From Adineta vaga (Eukaryota > Rotifera): 64,000 bases of DNA. The stretch lies in assembly GCA_021613535.1 (NCBI GenBank), contig CP075492.1:17484001-17548000 (forward strand), given 5' to 3'. The position numbers were made by a program, and so were the translations under genes. Every line of letters begins with the position of its first letter. Position 1 is the stretch's first letter. Positions 11,425 to 23,728 of the stretch are shown here, piece after piece. The notes beneath the pieces are model-generated. The model searched no databases and was not told the DNA's origin. It saw only the letters and a program-made list of their open reading frames with translations.

Positions 11425-13281
11425 ATGGTAAATATTTTGATGTTGATATTATTTAGTGATTCCGACTCGAATAAATCGATGGATTTTAACAACGAATGTT
11501 CAATTGGATTTTCTGTTCTATCATCACAAATGCCATGTATTATAGACGTAAGCAGTTGTAATATTGAGATGAATCTATTATCACCTTCTTCAATCAAAAT
11601 TAATGAAACACCAATCACAGTTCCTTCTTCTGCTGGCAATATTTTTATGACTTTATCAGATCTCACTGAATCGCATTTATATCGAGTATTTTGTTCAAAA
11701 CGTCGACATTCTTCATCGAACAGCAGCTGCTCTACATCTATACAGCAAACATCTGAACAATTGTATGACCAACAAAACAAACCTTCATCATCACATACGA
11801 CCGGAAATAGCAAGCTTCACTTTATCAAAGGCGATCAAATAACTACTATTGGTAATCTTAAGCTTGTATGGCTTATATACGGAGTTGATAATTTCATTTA
11901 TGCTGGTAAACGTTACGATATATTTCATACCTGTATAATTGACACAGGTTTGTTTATCTTGTATCATGCATACAAAGCACATTCCGACGAATTTCGTAAT
12001 ATTTTCACATGCAATTCGCTTGATATTTATCAAATTATTTGGCGCACATTCCAACTAGTTGATGCAGAAGGATGGACTACAGCTCGCTTCTACCGGCTCA
12101 CCGGACACAATCTTCTCGAAAATAGAAGTTCAAACGGTGATTATGATCTTATGGATACGATGAAAGCAATTAAGCCTTTCAATTTATTAAACCTATGCAG
12201 AAATATCCTGTAAAATCTAAATGTGCATGTCCTGTCTGTCCTAAACAAGTTCGTGAATACACAAATGTCGATATATCATAGACGTAAGTTTTTTTCCAAA
12301 CTATATCTACCACACAATAAGACAGTAAAGTTTCTGAGTTAGCAGAAAGCTTCTTCTATACAAAATTGCACAAAAGAGACAGAAGGTGTTTTTAATCAAT
12401 ACGAATGTGTCTCTAGTCTATTATTTCTTCTTTCGTATATATCACGTTGTCCGAAGGAATAAGAAAGTGTAATAGAAGGACAAACATGTAAGATGAATAT
12501 ACAATATGTTGCCAATCAACGATGAATGAAGCTGATAAAGAACGAGTAGATAAATAGGATATGTTGAATCAGTCACACATTTCATTGTTTCATAATTTAA
12601 TTCTTTATCAAACAATGTTGTCTCATCAATCGACTGTTTACATACTGACTGAATTCTTTTTATTGATTCATCATATATAATTTTTAATTTGTATTATTCT
12701 CAATGTAGGAGAGTCAATCGTGAATTCATGAATTTCATACCAAATTTTGCCAGCACACGAGAACATCAATGTCGAATTGATCTCGGTCGTTTTAAACCTC
12801 GAAAATATCCAGCAGAATATTCAGTTGACGACAGATTTCCAGTTGTGGATGTAGAGACAAATGTAACTCGTATGAAGTAAAGTGTCAATCTTACCCATTT
12901 TCATGTAAACAGTATTGAATTTTAGAAAGCATTATATATGTGAAGCTACTCGAATAGTAGACAAAGCAAAATTTATACACAAAGCACCGTTTGTTATTGT
13001 TGATGTTGGGAAAATTTCTGCATCCATGACAGAATTACCAGATCCTCTTTATATTGGTGAATATACGTAAGTTCACAACATTTGCAGACCTCATTCATTT
13101 TGTATAATATTTAGCTATAATCTGTCTGCCGGTATCAACAACACAAATCAACACTTCACGGCAATTATCAAAGCACAGGGTGGTACTTATTATCATTTCG
13201 ATGATACAAATCGTTTGGGATGTGTCATACATGATCGCCGCATGCTCGTCGAATTGGCACTATACGTATTGCAATTATAAT
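11425..13281 (+). pseudogene. USP/C19-like cysteine peptidase-like gene, degraded
   Basis: The first ORF (11425-12213, 262 residues) has a possible Cys box, FHTCIIDTGLFILYHAY. A frame change near 12180 leads to KSKCACPVCPKQV, a CxCxxC knuckle, then an in-frame TAG just before a GTAAGT donor (about 12282). Later exons, about 12709-12877, 12928-13069 and 13115-13281, join by GT-AG. They end in YNLSAGINNTNQHFTA and GGTYYHFDD, which look like the His and Asp boxes of ubiquitin-specific proteases. Such domains also occur in transposon-encoded proteins, so this may be part of a mobile element rather than a cellular deubiquitinase. One frameshift and one stop argue for a pseudogene. Confidence 0.45.
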
Positions 13282-13289
13282 CAACACGT

Positions 13290-14250
13290 TTTTGAGGCGA
13301 AAAAAATTAAGGAATAATATTTTCAACAGGATATATGATGAATCTTATTCTCTCTTAATTTAATGATATATATCAGCTTTTCTTGTATTTCATATGATGT
13401 CTATATTTTTTCTCTTCCTTCACTCAGCCCGATTTATATATGTCAATATCTTTTCTTTTCTCTGTATTCTATCCGATCGTTTCTTATTCATTTAAACAAG
13501 TCTGTTCATATCTTTCTGTGTTCTTGATTAAACTCATTCATTTGAACACAAAATATCACTAACGATAACCTATATGTTAATAGCATCTCAATTATACCTA
13601 CATTTTCTTTCCATTTCTTGTTAAAGATTAAAAGAGCAATGTCATAACATCTATTCTTTCAATCCGATCTATATAATAACTCAAATATTTTGACAACCTG
13701 TATGAACATGTAACAAAGCTATCATACAAATAGTTGCCCTATGATCCTTTAAATAGTCTATTTCAGCAAAAATTCGACTTTTTTAATCCACCACATGAAA
13801 AGTATAAAATATATGGCACCTACAATTATTTAAACGTACAAATTTACATTGAAACTGATTTTTAAACATTTCCATAACTTATAGTTCTATAAAATCTTCA
13901 CTTACAAAAGATTACAGCAATGCAAATACTATCCGGTAATTCATACAGAAATATTTCGAGTATATTCCAACTTCCAAAGCAAATGTCAGCAAGAAATACT
14001 GAGTAAAACCACAACTTTTCACAGTATTTTGGTTGAAAACCCTAGTTTTTGATTATAGACCCCCCTCTCATCCGGCACCATTCGATGCAGAATGATGAAC
14101 TCGATCCATCCCAGAAGTATTAGACCCATCCCAAATACCTAAGCGAATGTCAACAGGAAATACTCGAATCTGCTGCTGACTTCCATCACGTGGAATAGAA
14201 TCTACCTAATGAATCCCTTCAGCAAGGACGAAATCGCGATCGTAGAATGC
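13290..14250. other. AT-rich stretch, nothing recognised
   Basis: No convincing coding frame or repeat was seen on either strand, apart from T-rich runs. Confidence 0.4.
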
Positions 14251-14255
14251 TTTAC

Positions 14256-14286
14256 TCACCCACACCCACACCCACCCACCCTCAAG
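14256..14286 (+). repeat. Telomere-like half element 4 (C arm only)
   Basis: CACCCACACCCACACCC followed by ACCCACCCTCAAG. No matching G arm lies within 100 bases upstream, so this is a single arm with the usual CTCAAG tail, plus orientation. Confidence 0.65.
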
Positions 14287-14774
14287 ATATTTGCACGCCC
14301 TTCTTCTGTAATATAACGAAAGAATGCATATGCGCCTATGTATGAGAAAAAGAATGCTATACATTGTTTCACATTCACCATTGGTGTATACTTTTCCCAC
14401 TAGAAATAAAGGCGCAATACAGGTAAAAATTCAATTTCTCACTATATTGTACAAATGCGCACTGTTTTGCATTTTTAATCTTCATTTCAACTTAAACAAT
14501 ACATTCAGTAAATACCCGTACATATTGTTTTTAGCTTATTACTATCTCAATACAAATTAACATCATTATAATATCGATAATAACTCAACTAGCCAGTATT
14601 ATTTGAACTATAGTTTTATTACAACGACACTCACCGTTATGAACACTACCTATCGACTCTTTTCGATGGAAATTTGAAGTTAATATTGACAGGACTTTGG
14701 TCTTTTCAATTGAATTTTGAATTTCTAACCAACTATGTAGATTTGATGCCACCTGATGATCGACTTCTTAAACA

Positions 14775-14826
14775 AGGGTGGAAAACTGGTTTGTGGTTGT
14801 TCTTTGTTTAAACTCACACCCTCAAG
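14775..14826 (+). repeat. Telomere-like hairpin 5 (weak)
   Basis: AAGGGTGG and GTTTGTGGTTG face AACTCACACCCTCAAG. The pairing is poor but the tail is typical and in plus orientation. It lies 470 bases upstream of the next coding exon, with no gene between. Confidence 0.5.
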
Positions 14827-15126
14827 AGATCCTTAATCAACATTGAAGCACATCGTGTGACGCTTGAAATTATGGTTTATTTTTTGTGCGAGAACAAAAA
14901 AACTGAGTAAAATCGTATGCGAAAGCCATGTAAAAGAGAAATTATCTCTGGATGGAAATGAAAAAGGGTAGAGAAAACAAATGAGGCACTTTTCTCTTTT
15001 CAGATGAAAACTATTTTAATTTTTTCATAAATGTTATTCTATAATCTATACTAAAAAGTATGCACTACAAAAGCATTTAAAAAAGTCTCGGGAAGTACGT
15101 TCATCGAATAGTTATCATTCAGACGA

Positions 15127-18100
15127 TCATATGCATTCGCAGATAATGTCTCTTGCCAATCCTGACTTGACCATTCGGGTGAATTCAGACAAGCTAATTT
15201 GGCCAGATCCATCTGTGTCAGCCAGAAAAACGCAAAGATCAACACGATACTAAAATAAACAATGGTTGTAAACAAATTAATTCAACTTTTCATTAAATTA
15301 AAAATTACTTCATCGGTAAGGATTGCCAAGAAGGCTCGGAGTTCATCGGGTGAAATCAGACCGTCTGATAGTCGGATTGTCCGACCGTAGAGGCCTCTAC
15401 TGCATTGATCGAGAATGTCGAAGGCGCGTTTAATGTCTGATTCTTGTTCCTGATTATTGCCTAACATGAATACTTGCAAGACTTGTAAGAAATCTTCCCA
15501 TACCAATTTTGGAGCTGATGAAGAAACTTTCGCTGCAATAGAATGAATTAGCAAAAGATTACATAGATGATAGCCTAAGAATAGATTGTACTGACCGTTT
15601 TTGTACTCTTGCTCCGTTATAGTGCGAGAATGAACAGATACGCCGTCTTCGAGCAATTCCACACTAACACTTGTAGTACGATCATTAACCATTTGCACCT
15701 TGTATTTGGCAGTTCTAGTCGACCACATTGATGATGCAGGAAAGGAGAAGCTTGCTATTCGTTTAATGAAACTTAACAAGTAGAAATAATATGAATGCAC
15801 TTACCAGGTCTCACGAATTTCCGGTAAATTTGCATACCAGGAGTATCTAACAATTTTAACAAGCAAATAAGACAAGTAACTAGGATATGTAATGAAAATG
15901 ATATACTTACAATCAGCTGGAAGCAGACCGTATTGAAAGTAATCGAATAATCCTCGTCGTCGAGAAGATTTACTGCTTCTGTATTGCTCATCTATTTCAA
16001 GATTATAAGATGAAATCAAGTGAAAGTCTCATAAGATTAACTGCAAGTGGTAAGCAATATTAAATTAATTATTTTTAGATTTCAGAGTGTGACCGCACTA
16101 CGTCGACGGTGTGGGTGGGGATGGATTCAAGATCCAACACCCACACCCACCCTTGCAGTTATTTTTCATTTTAAAACACTTCCTATTCCTCTCTGTCAAA
16201 ATCTGGAAGTCTTAGAGAAGGACAGAATATTTGAAAAAAGTCTTACCATGCAGGTGTCGGCCTCCACTTGATGTTTCATAACCAATAGCACTTCCGCGCC
16301 ACGTCTCTGAGTGAGGATACGAGCACATGGAACTGCCATTTCGTATAAATGCGTGGTAATGTTGGTTACCTCCTTCTACTACATGATGACCATGCATTCC
16401 ATAGAAACTGACATGTCCTGAAATTGCTGATGGTTCCGGGAGTGTCTGAAACAAACAACTTTTTTGTATAGTCAATTTTTTATGTGAAAGATCATACTAA
16501 ATCTTCAAAAACACCAGCTTCACGAGCCCGTTGAATAAGCGTCGCTGCGTCTAAAAGTGATGACCCATAACGAGCGCGATAACGTTCGGGATCTTCTCGT
16601 TCAAAAAGCTTTTCAAGCCGGCGATGTACGGATGCCTGAGTAGCGTCATATTGGATAATCTTAAAGAATGGCTCTGAGTATCTCATAGCAGGAGGAGCTG
16701 GATATGTGATTGTTTCACGTTCAGGTCGAGGCCCATACGGAAGCCATCGCTCAATTAAAACATCGGCTAAACAATGACAAAGAAAAGAAATGAAAAGAAA
16801 GCTGAAGATAATATTTTACGCGGCCGTTGTGAAAGAGCTGGATAACGTTTGATAAGAACTGATCGTGGTGGAACAGGCATCGGAGGTAGATATTTAGTAA
16901 CTATAAAACAAAGCATATAGATCAATATAGTTGTAAACATTTTCTTAAATTATGTATATTTTCACCTGTTTCACTGGGAATAACCGGTGGTGGTGTGGGT
17001 GGTTCTTCACGGAGGATAATTGGAGGTTGTTCTTCAGGAAGTGGTGGATATTCGTTTATGACAAGTGTTGGCGGTGGTGCTGGTTGTGGTGGACGCAGTT
17101 CTCTGATAACAAGTGGCTAAAATCATCAAACAAAGGTTCATCAGATTGTATTTACAAACATATATATGTGTCTTATTACTCCTGGTGGTGGAAGTGCTGG
17201 TGGTTGAAGATATCGAATACAAATGAGTTGGTCATTCGATCCTGAACTTCCATCTTCCATATGAGTTAATACTTCTCGAACAATCTGTGGACTAGACGGC
17301 CGATAAATATTCTCGGTTAGATTTTCCAGATATTCATTCGTTTCCATAACAGTCGTTGTATTGACTATTACAGTCTCCGTAGATTCAACAGCTTGTCCTG
17401 AACCTCCAAGTTCCAAAAATTGATGGCGAAAGAAACCACTGGTAGTATTGGCATCATATAACCGAACAACGCTTCTATCATCATCGCCTAGTATACAAAT
17501 TTCATTGGGGGTGGGTGTGGTGTGAGTGTGGGTATGGGTGAAACAGTGACAACTACATTGACATTCACACCCACTCAAAAAGCAACGCGGGTGGGTGTGG
17601 TCTCATAAAAATCAACGTTTCTCAAATTAGCGATTTTGGAACCTGTCGCACTCAACACAAATCACCTGCATCACCAGCAAAATGAGTAGCCCTAAGAGGC
17701 CCACCTTTAGTCTACAACTTGATATAAAAATTGGAATGGGCTCTCGATGGTCAGTGTCCTAAGTGTAATTCTCTGGCTATACGATCCATCAAGATCCCGT
17801 GACAATTTTTGTGCCAAATACAGGACATATGTATGGCTTTCAAGGGAAACTACCTCACGTGTCGGCCATCCGATCTCTTTCGAGCAAAATACAGCCCGAA
17901 ATCCGCAATTTAAAAAAAAGCCAGTTTGGCAGAAGTTAGTCATGTCGAACGATTCATCCAAAAAATGCTGAAATTTTCAACAAAACAGGTGTGACAAAGG
18001 TCTACTCAGCAAATGACTTTCACACCACCCTCATGTTGTAGTCCAAAAATATAGTAGTGTAATATACCTGGAAGTAGTATTTTCATACTAACAAAACAGT

Positions 18101-18951
18101 ATCTCCAGCAAATTGATTGAGACATGCTAGTTATTCTGCTAATGGTACTACTAACTATCTACCTTCACTCAAATCTTCAACACTATCGATTGTACATTTC
18201 TCAAGATACAACCGTCTCAAAAGTCCATTTTTTTGATAAGCAGAATTCTCAGGTCACGCATAAAATCGCACTAACAAATCCTACGCACAATATTTTCGAA
18301 TCAATTTGCGCCAAAAATGGTCAAATACTTGCGTGCATCACACATGTAAAAATGAACAAGATCAAAGATCATCGACTAAGCACTCCCATTGAAATCGGTC
18401 GTTGACAGAGAATAGAATTGGACACTCCAAAAGCATGAAACAAAAAACGATAACGCGCGAAGATGGAATCGAACCATTGTCCTGCTGTACTCACGAGCAT
18501 GCTCTCAGCCCACTGAGCTCTATGAGCGTACCTCTCTTTGATTCACGTGGCCTAGATGGAGCTACTCCGTGACAGTCGTTGATTACGTGCAATGGCTCGT
18601 AAAAGGATCAATCGGCTTTGAAATCGTCAGTTTCAATAAAAGTCACTATAGGTAGTATCAAAGCAATGGCTCTATGAAGCGTACAAAGCCACTTCGGCAC
18701 AATATTATTTTCTGTCTACAAGGATTATGCTTACAATCTTGTTTAGTGTTCTAAAGAACCCTATTAATCTTGCTTAGCAATCAATAGATTAGATATACAA
18801 ATTCGTCACTATTTTCTTCCCTGCACACACCCTAGTCCTTATTAAATGAGCAATAGGAAAAGGAGCGAAACGACAGCATCTTGGAAAACATACCTTCATC
18901 ATCTTTATCTTCATTGCCTTCATTTCTTTTACCGTCATACTCTGGAAACAT
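15127..18951 (-). CDS. Proline-rich EF-hand protein (paralogue A)
   Basis: Exons fit in phase at 18951-18894, 17487-17180, 17116-16966, 16900-16820, 16766-16498, 16445-16247, 15991-15911, 15846-15805, 15754-15596, 15532-15309 and 15249-15127, about 564 residues in total. The first half has Pro-rich blocks (LQPPALPPPG, LPEEQPPIILREEPP) and IERWLPYGPRPER, shared exon by exon with the gene at 26962-28295. The C-terminus carries two EF-hand-like motifs: a degenerate one with an insert (AFDILD...DGLISPDELRAFL) and a canonical one (DTDGSGQISLSEF), implying calcium binding. Exon 1 (MFPEYDGKRNEG) is a phase-compatible guess across a 1.4-kb intron holding hairpin 7 and a tRNA-like insert. Another hairpin (6) sits in the 255-base intron at 16246-15992. 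Cellular role unknown. Confidence 0.65.
16109..16154 (+). repeat. Telomere-like hairpin 6, intronic
   Basis: GGTGTGGGTGGGGATGG opposes CAACACCCACACCCACCC across a short loop. It lies in an intron of the minus-strand proline-rich gene. The tail is TTGCAG rather than CTCAAG. Confidence 0.75.
17507..17600 (+). repeat. Telomere-like hairpin 7 with extra G arm, intronic
   Basis: GGGGGTGGGTGTGGTGTGAG, then GGGTATGGGTG, are followed by CATTCACACCCACTCAAAA. A further G arm, GCGGGTGGGTGTGG, lies at 17587-17600. Inside the long first intron of the proline-rich EF-hand gene, 20 bases from the acceptor of exon 2. Confidence 0.75.
18453..18530 (-). ncRNA. tRNA-like sequence with Pol III boxes (SINE head or tRNA relic)
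   Basis: On the minus strand, an A-box-like AGCTCAGTGG and a B box GGTTCGATTCC lie at tRNA-like spacing in about 75 bases. The acceptor and anticodon stems do not pair well, so this is not a functional tRNA. A tRNA-derived SINE or decayed tRNA fits better. It lies in the putative first intron of the proline-rich gene. Confidence 0.4.
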
Positions 18952-18959
18952 AAGGAAAA

Positions 18960-19690
18960 CTAAGCATGATAGTCCGGGCGTTCTCTTTCAAAATATGTTC
19001 TTCGTTCTGTACGGGTGGATCCATGGGGAGCCAGCCGCTTTTTGAAATTTTTTGTGAGCGGTCCTACTACGTGAAAACAGTTGAACATGACCGAAAAACT
19101 TTTTGTTTCGTAGAACTGGCTGATCATTTTAGCAAAGAAATTCGATTTCTGAAGCCATATCTCGAAAAACGGTGCCATACGATCGAATCATGCAGATACG
19201 TGTGTGAAACATCGCGCCAGCTACATGGAAGGAGATTTTTCGTGCAATATCACCCCGTGGCCGATAAATTCGACTATAGGGAACGGCTCTCTCAATGTAA
19301 ACAAGTACCCTTTTTGATGAAAAATGCGATATTGGAGTCTTTTTGCGCTCAAACAAAAAAGTTGTCGAGAAAAGAACTTTGTATACCGATTGCGATCTGA
19401 TCTTGCCGTTTTACTTGCTATAAGTGTCGTTGAGCATCGGCCTATGTCATGTTTCACGTTTTCTTATCGCTCACTCATCCTTTAGGGCACACTGGATCCT
19501 CCCTAGCCTTTCTAATCATACAGGTTTGATTCTCATCTCATCAGAACGTGTTCCAGCTGTCAAAGTGAAGTATTCTGGCTCAGTTTCTGATTTTTGGCTG
19601 AGCATAATCAACACAGCATCGTCTGAGAGAAGCCCGTAAGACTAAGGTTTCGTGCAACGAAAGCACCTATGCAGTCAGTTGGCAATCTCT
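18960..19690. other. Mobile-element island, unidentified part
   Basis: Both strands carry ORFs of 70-144 codons that overlap each other and show no family motif. Base composition is more GC-rich than in flanking genes, as in the rest of the 18-27 kb island. No function is claimed. Confidence 0.3.
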
Positions 19691-19696
19691 CTCGTA

Positions 19697-20095
19697 GTGT
19701 TAACTCTACTAGGCTCATGAGCTGCCTAGTCCGAGTTATAATATAAATGAAGATTCAGCCGCTTGTTGTAACTTCGAAAATAAATCAACTAAACGAAAAC
19801 TAAAACTTTAGTATGTAATAGGACTACTTGTAAGTTTGTTTTGATACATTTATAGTTCATTTATATGCTCTCCTGTAGATTTAGGAATTGTTAGGAATAG
19901 ATAGGAATAGATTTGTTTTAGTCTTACTTAATTATAACTCACAAATAAAGGTGCATCTATGTATAAATATGAATTATAGGTATAAATAAGTAAAACTATC
20001 TCTTCCTCCAGCGCCATTTTTGTGCTCAAATATATTTTTGAAATCTCCATTTATATTATAACTCGAATTAGGCAGCTACTCACTAGGCTACACGA
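19697..20095. mobile_element. Non-autonomous DNA element with ~45-base terminal inverted repeats
   Basis: The left end carries CTAGGCTCATGAGCTGCC then GAGTTATAATATAAATG (19708-19748). The right end carries CATTTATATTATAACTCG then AGGCAGCTACTCACTAGG (20050-20094), the reverse complement with a few mismatches. About 400 bases in total with no coding capacity. Target duplication not resolved; superfamily unknown. Confidence 0.5.
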
Positions 20096-20836
20096 TTTCC
20101 GAACGTGGAGTTTTTCCTTAAGTCGATCGAAAGAGTTCTGAAGTATCATGTTATGCTCTGACAGGCTTGACTAGGTGTGGTTTTAGGAAAACGCGAAGGA
20201 TGAATTCGTTTTTAGGGACCGGAAAAAGAGAGCTTGAATCAAAACTTGTCGTCAATGCCCTTTTCTCAGTCAATTTTTTCAGTTAAGTTCAAAAAGGCCT
20301 AAAACTCATGATTTTCACCTAAACATGCTACTTTGTCTCATGGAGAGAGGCGTTCCATACAGTCGACTGTGTCCGCAACGAGGTGCTATTACACAAAAAG
20401 TATTTTCTATGCAGTCGGTGACGTGTTTACCTCACCTGTCTGCATGATTCTATCGTGTACTCCCATATCTCGAAATATAGCTCCAAAAGCCGAATGGTTC
20501 CACCAGAAAGACTATTCAATTTTATGACCAAAAATGTTTTCAGTGATGTTGCGTCATTTCCGCACAGCAGGATTGCTTAGGAAAAAAATTTCCAAAAATG
20601 TGGTTGGCTCTGCATGGATCCACTCTAAGATTCCATTGTTTTCCTTAGCAAATTCTCGTTTTTTTGAAGGCTCAGAATACTAGCCAAAGCAAGTGATGCT
20701 GCTAGATGCCACTTGAAAACCAATCGGATTTCATTATGGGTAACATAAGCTTGTAACTAAAAGTTTTCGGCTTATGTCTCAACTGTTCGCCACCTCACTG
20801 ATTACACACATACGGCCTGCTAGAGTAAAAAATGCT

Positions 20837-22022
20837 CTACGAAACGCACCGAACTGTGAAAAAGAGTCCTTGGATATTTTTAACACTCTGCAACATTCTT
20901 TCCGTTCTCTCTTCTATGAAAATTGTTTGCAGTGTAAAATCATCTTCCAGGTCACCGAATACTTTATATTCGATCAAGAAACCTTACCTTGCGACCATCG
21001 TCGAATAGCATCAGCACCGTTTGTGTTGACTTCAGCAACACCTTCCGAAGTCAGAATTTCACAGGTTGAGGACAGGACGATCAAACATGGTATTCCTGTG
21101 ACGTTGAATTTCTCGCGGAGTGTACGTTCGCGGGTTCGATCTGCCAACAGAGAGCACATAAACAACGTTCATCGATTCGAAAGAAAGAAAAGCATAGCGG
21201 AGTAGCCGTAACGTCATGTCGCTTCTGACTCTCAAAAACGATTGCTGTCTTATTTTCATAGACTACGCTGAATCGTCCCGCACGATTAGATATTAAACTC
21301 GAACAAAACTGCCGAGCTGTGAACCAGGAGTGTTCCCCATTGATTGAAGAGAAAAAAACTCGTCTGCTCTGAGTGCCAGAATTTGATGGGGTCAGACGAT
21401 ATTCGTCTGGATATCATAGACGAAATGAAAACTTGCAGAGGACTGGTGTCTCTTTAGAAAGTATGCTCTTTTCGTTTCGCCGCATCTCAGAGAGGAGGAA
21501 AATGGAATGAAAAAACTTCTTCGTTGTAACGATAACAGCTGTGTATCGAAGTTATTCCTGAAATACATCATATCACTACAAGCAAAAATGATCCATATGA
21601 ATGAAAGAAAAAAACCATCTCAACTGTGAGTGACATCTTAGTTCTTCACGACAGGAAGATTGGCCTACCCGAGAATGGCAATGCTTTCCATGGCATTTCT
21701 TGGTAATAGTGGTCAAAAGCGTTTTGGTCTCTGTCCCAGGACAGGAATACAATGTCAAACTTGTCTTTCACGTTGTTGTAAATGCTCTTGAACGCTTCAA
21801 CCAATTTTGGTGTGAAAGAACGAGAAGGTGGACACCAGTGGCCACTAGAAAAGGAATTTATCAATCAGTATGATAAGAGTAAACTTACGAGAAATAGAGA
21901 CCGATTATCTTGCCATGGAGTCGACTCGTGGCTATGTAGTTGTTGGTTCCGGCGCTTTCATCAGTACTGTGCTGGAGTAATTGCTCACCGAGCAACTGTA
22001 CCAATGGTATATTTGATGTCAT
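20837..22022 (-). CDS. Nucleoredoxin-like thioredoxin-fold protein with CPPS active site
   Basis: Four exons in consistent phase, 22022-21889, 21844-21669, 21140-20988 and 20913-20837, give 179 residues. The start (MTSNIPLVQLLGEQLL) resembles nucleoredoxin N-termini. Then come GKIIGLYFSGHWCPPSRS (about residues 37-54), FDIVFLSWDRDQ, MPWKALPFS and FNVTGIPCLIVL, the cis-Pro strand of the thioredoxin fold. The usual WCPPC motif is WCPPS here, so the resolving cysteine is missing and only a monothiol chemistry would be possible. The 528-base intron 2 is long for this region and the last exon is inferred from phase only. It is the one cell-type gene inside the mobile-element island. Confidence 0.6.
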
Positions 22023-22288
22023 GTATTGCTTGACTGCTAGTTGTTTGGCGTACTACGACGCTGCTTGAAGAGGAACTGCTAAGGATCGTATTCCAAAAGC
22101 TCTTTGATAGAAAATATGACGAATCTAGAATATTTCTCTTCCGAAATGTATAAAAAATTGCAGGTTTGAGAAAAACGGCCAATGTGAAATCTTCAATTCC
22201 TACCCATATTAGTGCAAAATATTGTGTGGCATGCAACAAAATGAATTAAAGTACAAATGTCTCTCAATAAATAATTTCACTAGCTCTC

Positions 22289-22660
22289 ATGACAAAACTA
22301 GAGAATGAAATTCTGCATCGAATTGTACAGGGTATGACAAAACTAAACGGCCCCCTCGTATGTACAAACAAAAAGATTCATATTGTAAGCGCACAACTCG
22401 AATTTCTTCTGAAGAACAATGACAAATCAATCAAACTAAAAACGTTTGAACAAATTCTTCGTGGTTCATCATTTTTATCTTCGTTGAGTCTTATTGCTGT
22501 CAATGATGTTGCACAAGATTTTGTCTTATGCAAGAAATGTCGACCAATCATCGTCTATAGGACTACAGCTGGAACTGGTGGTTTACAAAAACATTAAGCA
22601 CCTTGTGGAAAAGGTACATCATCATTAAATACAACATAATCATCTCTCACAACTAGCATT
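22289..22660 (+). pseudogene. hAT-like transposase N-terminal fragment (BED-type zinc finger)
   Basis: A 102-codon ORF ends in CKKCRPIIVYRTTAGTGGLQ-KH, then a TAA, and in the same frame APCGKGTSSLNTT. CxxC...HxxxC spacing and the TAGTGGLQKH context are typical of the BED finger at the start of hAT transposases. The stop inside the finger and the lack of a downstream catalytic domain mark it as a dead fragment. Confidence 0.5.
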
Positions 22661-23209
22661 GCTTTTTTGAAATTTCAATTGAGATTAATACTAAATGTGA
22701 ACCCAGGGTACTTCCATAGTATAGTATATGAGAACCCAAGGGTATCTCTTTAAATCGAGAAGTACAAGTCAGATCTGACAGGAAGACACTGAAAACCAAA
22801 CGGAAATCGCAAGTAGGATTTCTCTGAACTGATTCGGTGATGCAATTGCTCTGGTTCCTTTCGGAATCAGTCTGAACCTCTCAAAGCTAGCAACCGGATA
22901 CAGTCATCGGGTTCGGGCCAGAAACGGTTCGTTTCCTGCAAGTTTTCGCCGAAAAGTCACAGATTACTGCTTTCGAAATGATCGACCTGAGTCGAGAAAA
23001 AGATTTCATGACGATGAACTCTTGTGGACTTTGGATAATCTTGTTGAGTCCTACTTGTGAACTGAATACGAAGTTGACCAGTTAATCGAGTTTTGAAACT
23101 GTCACTTGCGAGTGCTCTCATGCTACATACCTCGAGATATGAATCTTCAACTCACAAAAGAAAACTATCATTTATTCTCGTTACAGATTCATATTCGACT
23201 GGGACTCGT

Positions 23210-23707
23210 TTAACTCTTTGGGTCCCGGCGACGTATATTTACGTCCAGGTGGAATTACAGAATAATGGTGCTCATAATATATTCTTTAACCGTTTAGAAC
23301 ACCCTTTTACCTTTTATAAGGTGATGGTAGACAAGCACTATCTTTCTTTGTTACCTTCAGGCTTGTTAGTATTATGCAACTACGTCGTATAGGCTGTTTT
23401 CGTTCTATATATTGACACTGGTGTTCGATTTGAGATAATTAGAGAAATTTCTCCAAGTACGAATCATAAAAATCAACTGTTTTTGAAAACCAGCAACAGG
23501 AGACCTTATTCTTTTTCTGACTGTTCATCATTCTCCTTCGATTTTTCCGCAAAAATCTCAAGCAAAGTAGACTCAAAGACTATCATGAAAAGATAAACTA
23601 CTAATAGGTTTTTGACGCAAGAATACTTTTCTTCCTAAAGAAATAGACAGATGTTTTATAGAGAAAGTCCGATTTTTGCGAAAAAAAGCCGGCACTGAAA
23701 GGGTTAA
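23210..23707. mobile_element. piggyBac-like non-autonomous element (TTAA ends)
   Basis: The left end reads TTAACTCTTTGGGTCCCGGC. The right end read backwards is TTAACCCTTTCAGTGCCGGC. Both ends sit on TTAA, the piggyBac target. About 0.5 kb without a transposase ORF. The neighbouring TA-flanked element starts only some 20 bases further on. Confidence 0.6.
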
Positions 23708-23728
23708 TACGGTTTATTTGTTAAATGT

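Noticed and set aside
11391-12054. Antisense ORFs opposite the peptidase-like gene
   Set aside because: Shadows: the plus strand has the Cys box and spliced continuation, the minus strand has no motif.
16952-17245. Trp/Cys-rich plus-strand ORF
   Set aside because: Antisense of a proline-rich exon of the minus-strand gene (CCA codons read as TGG).
18960-21260. Several 60-144 codon ORFs on both strands
   Set aside because: No shared motif or splice logic, apart from the pieces assembled as the nucleoredoxin-like gene.
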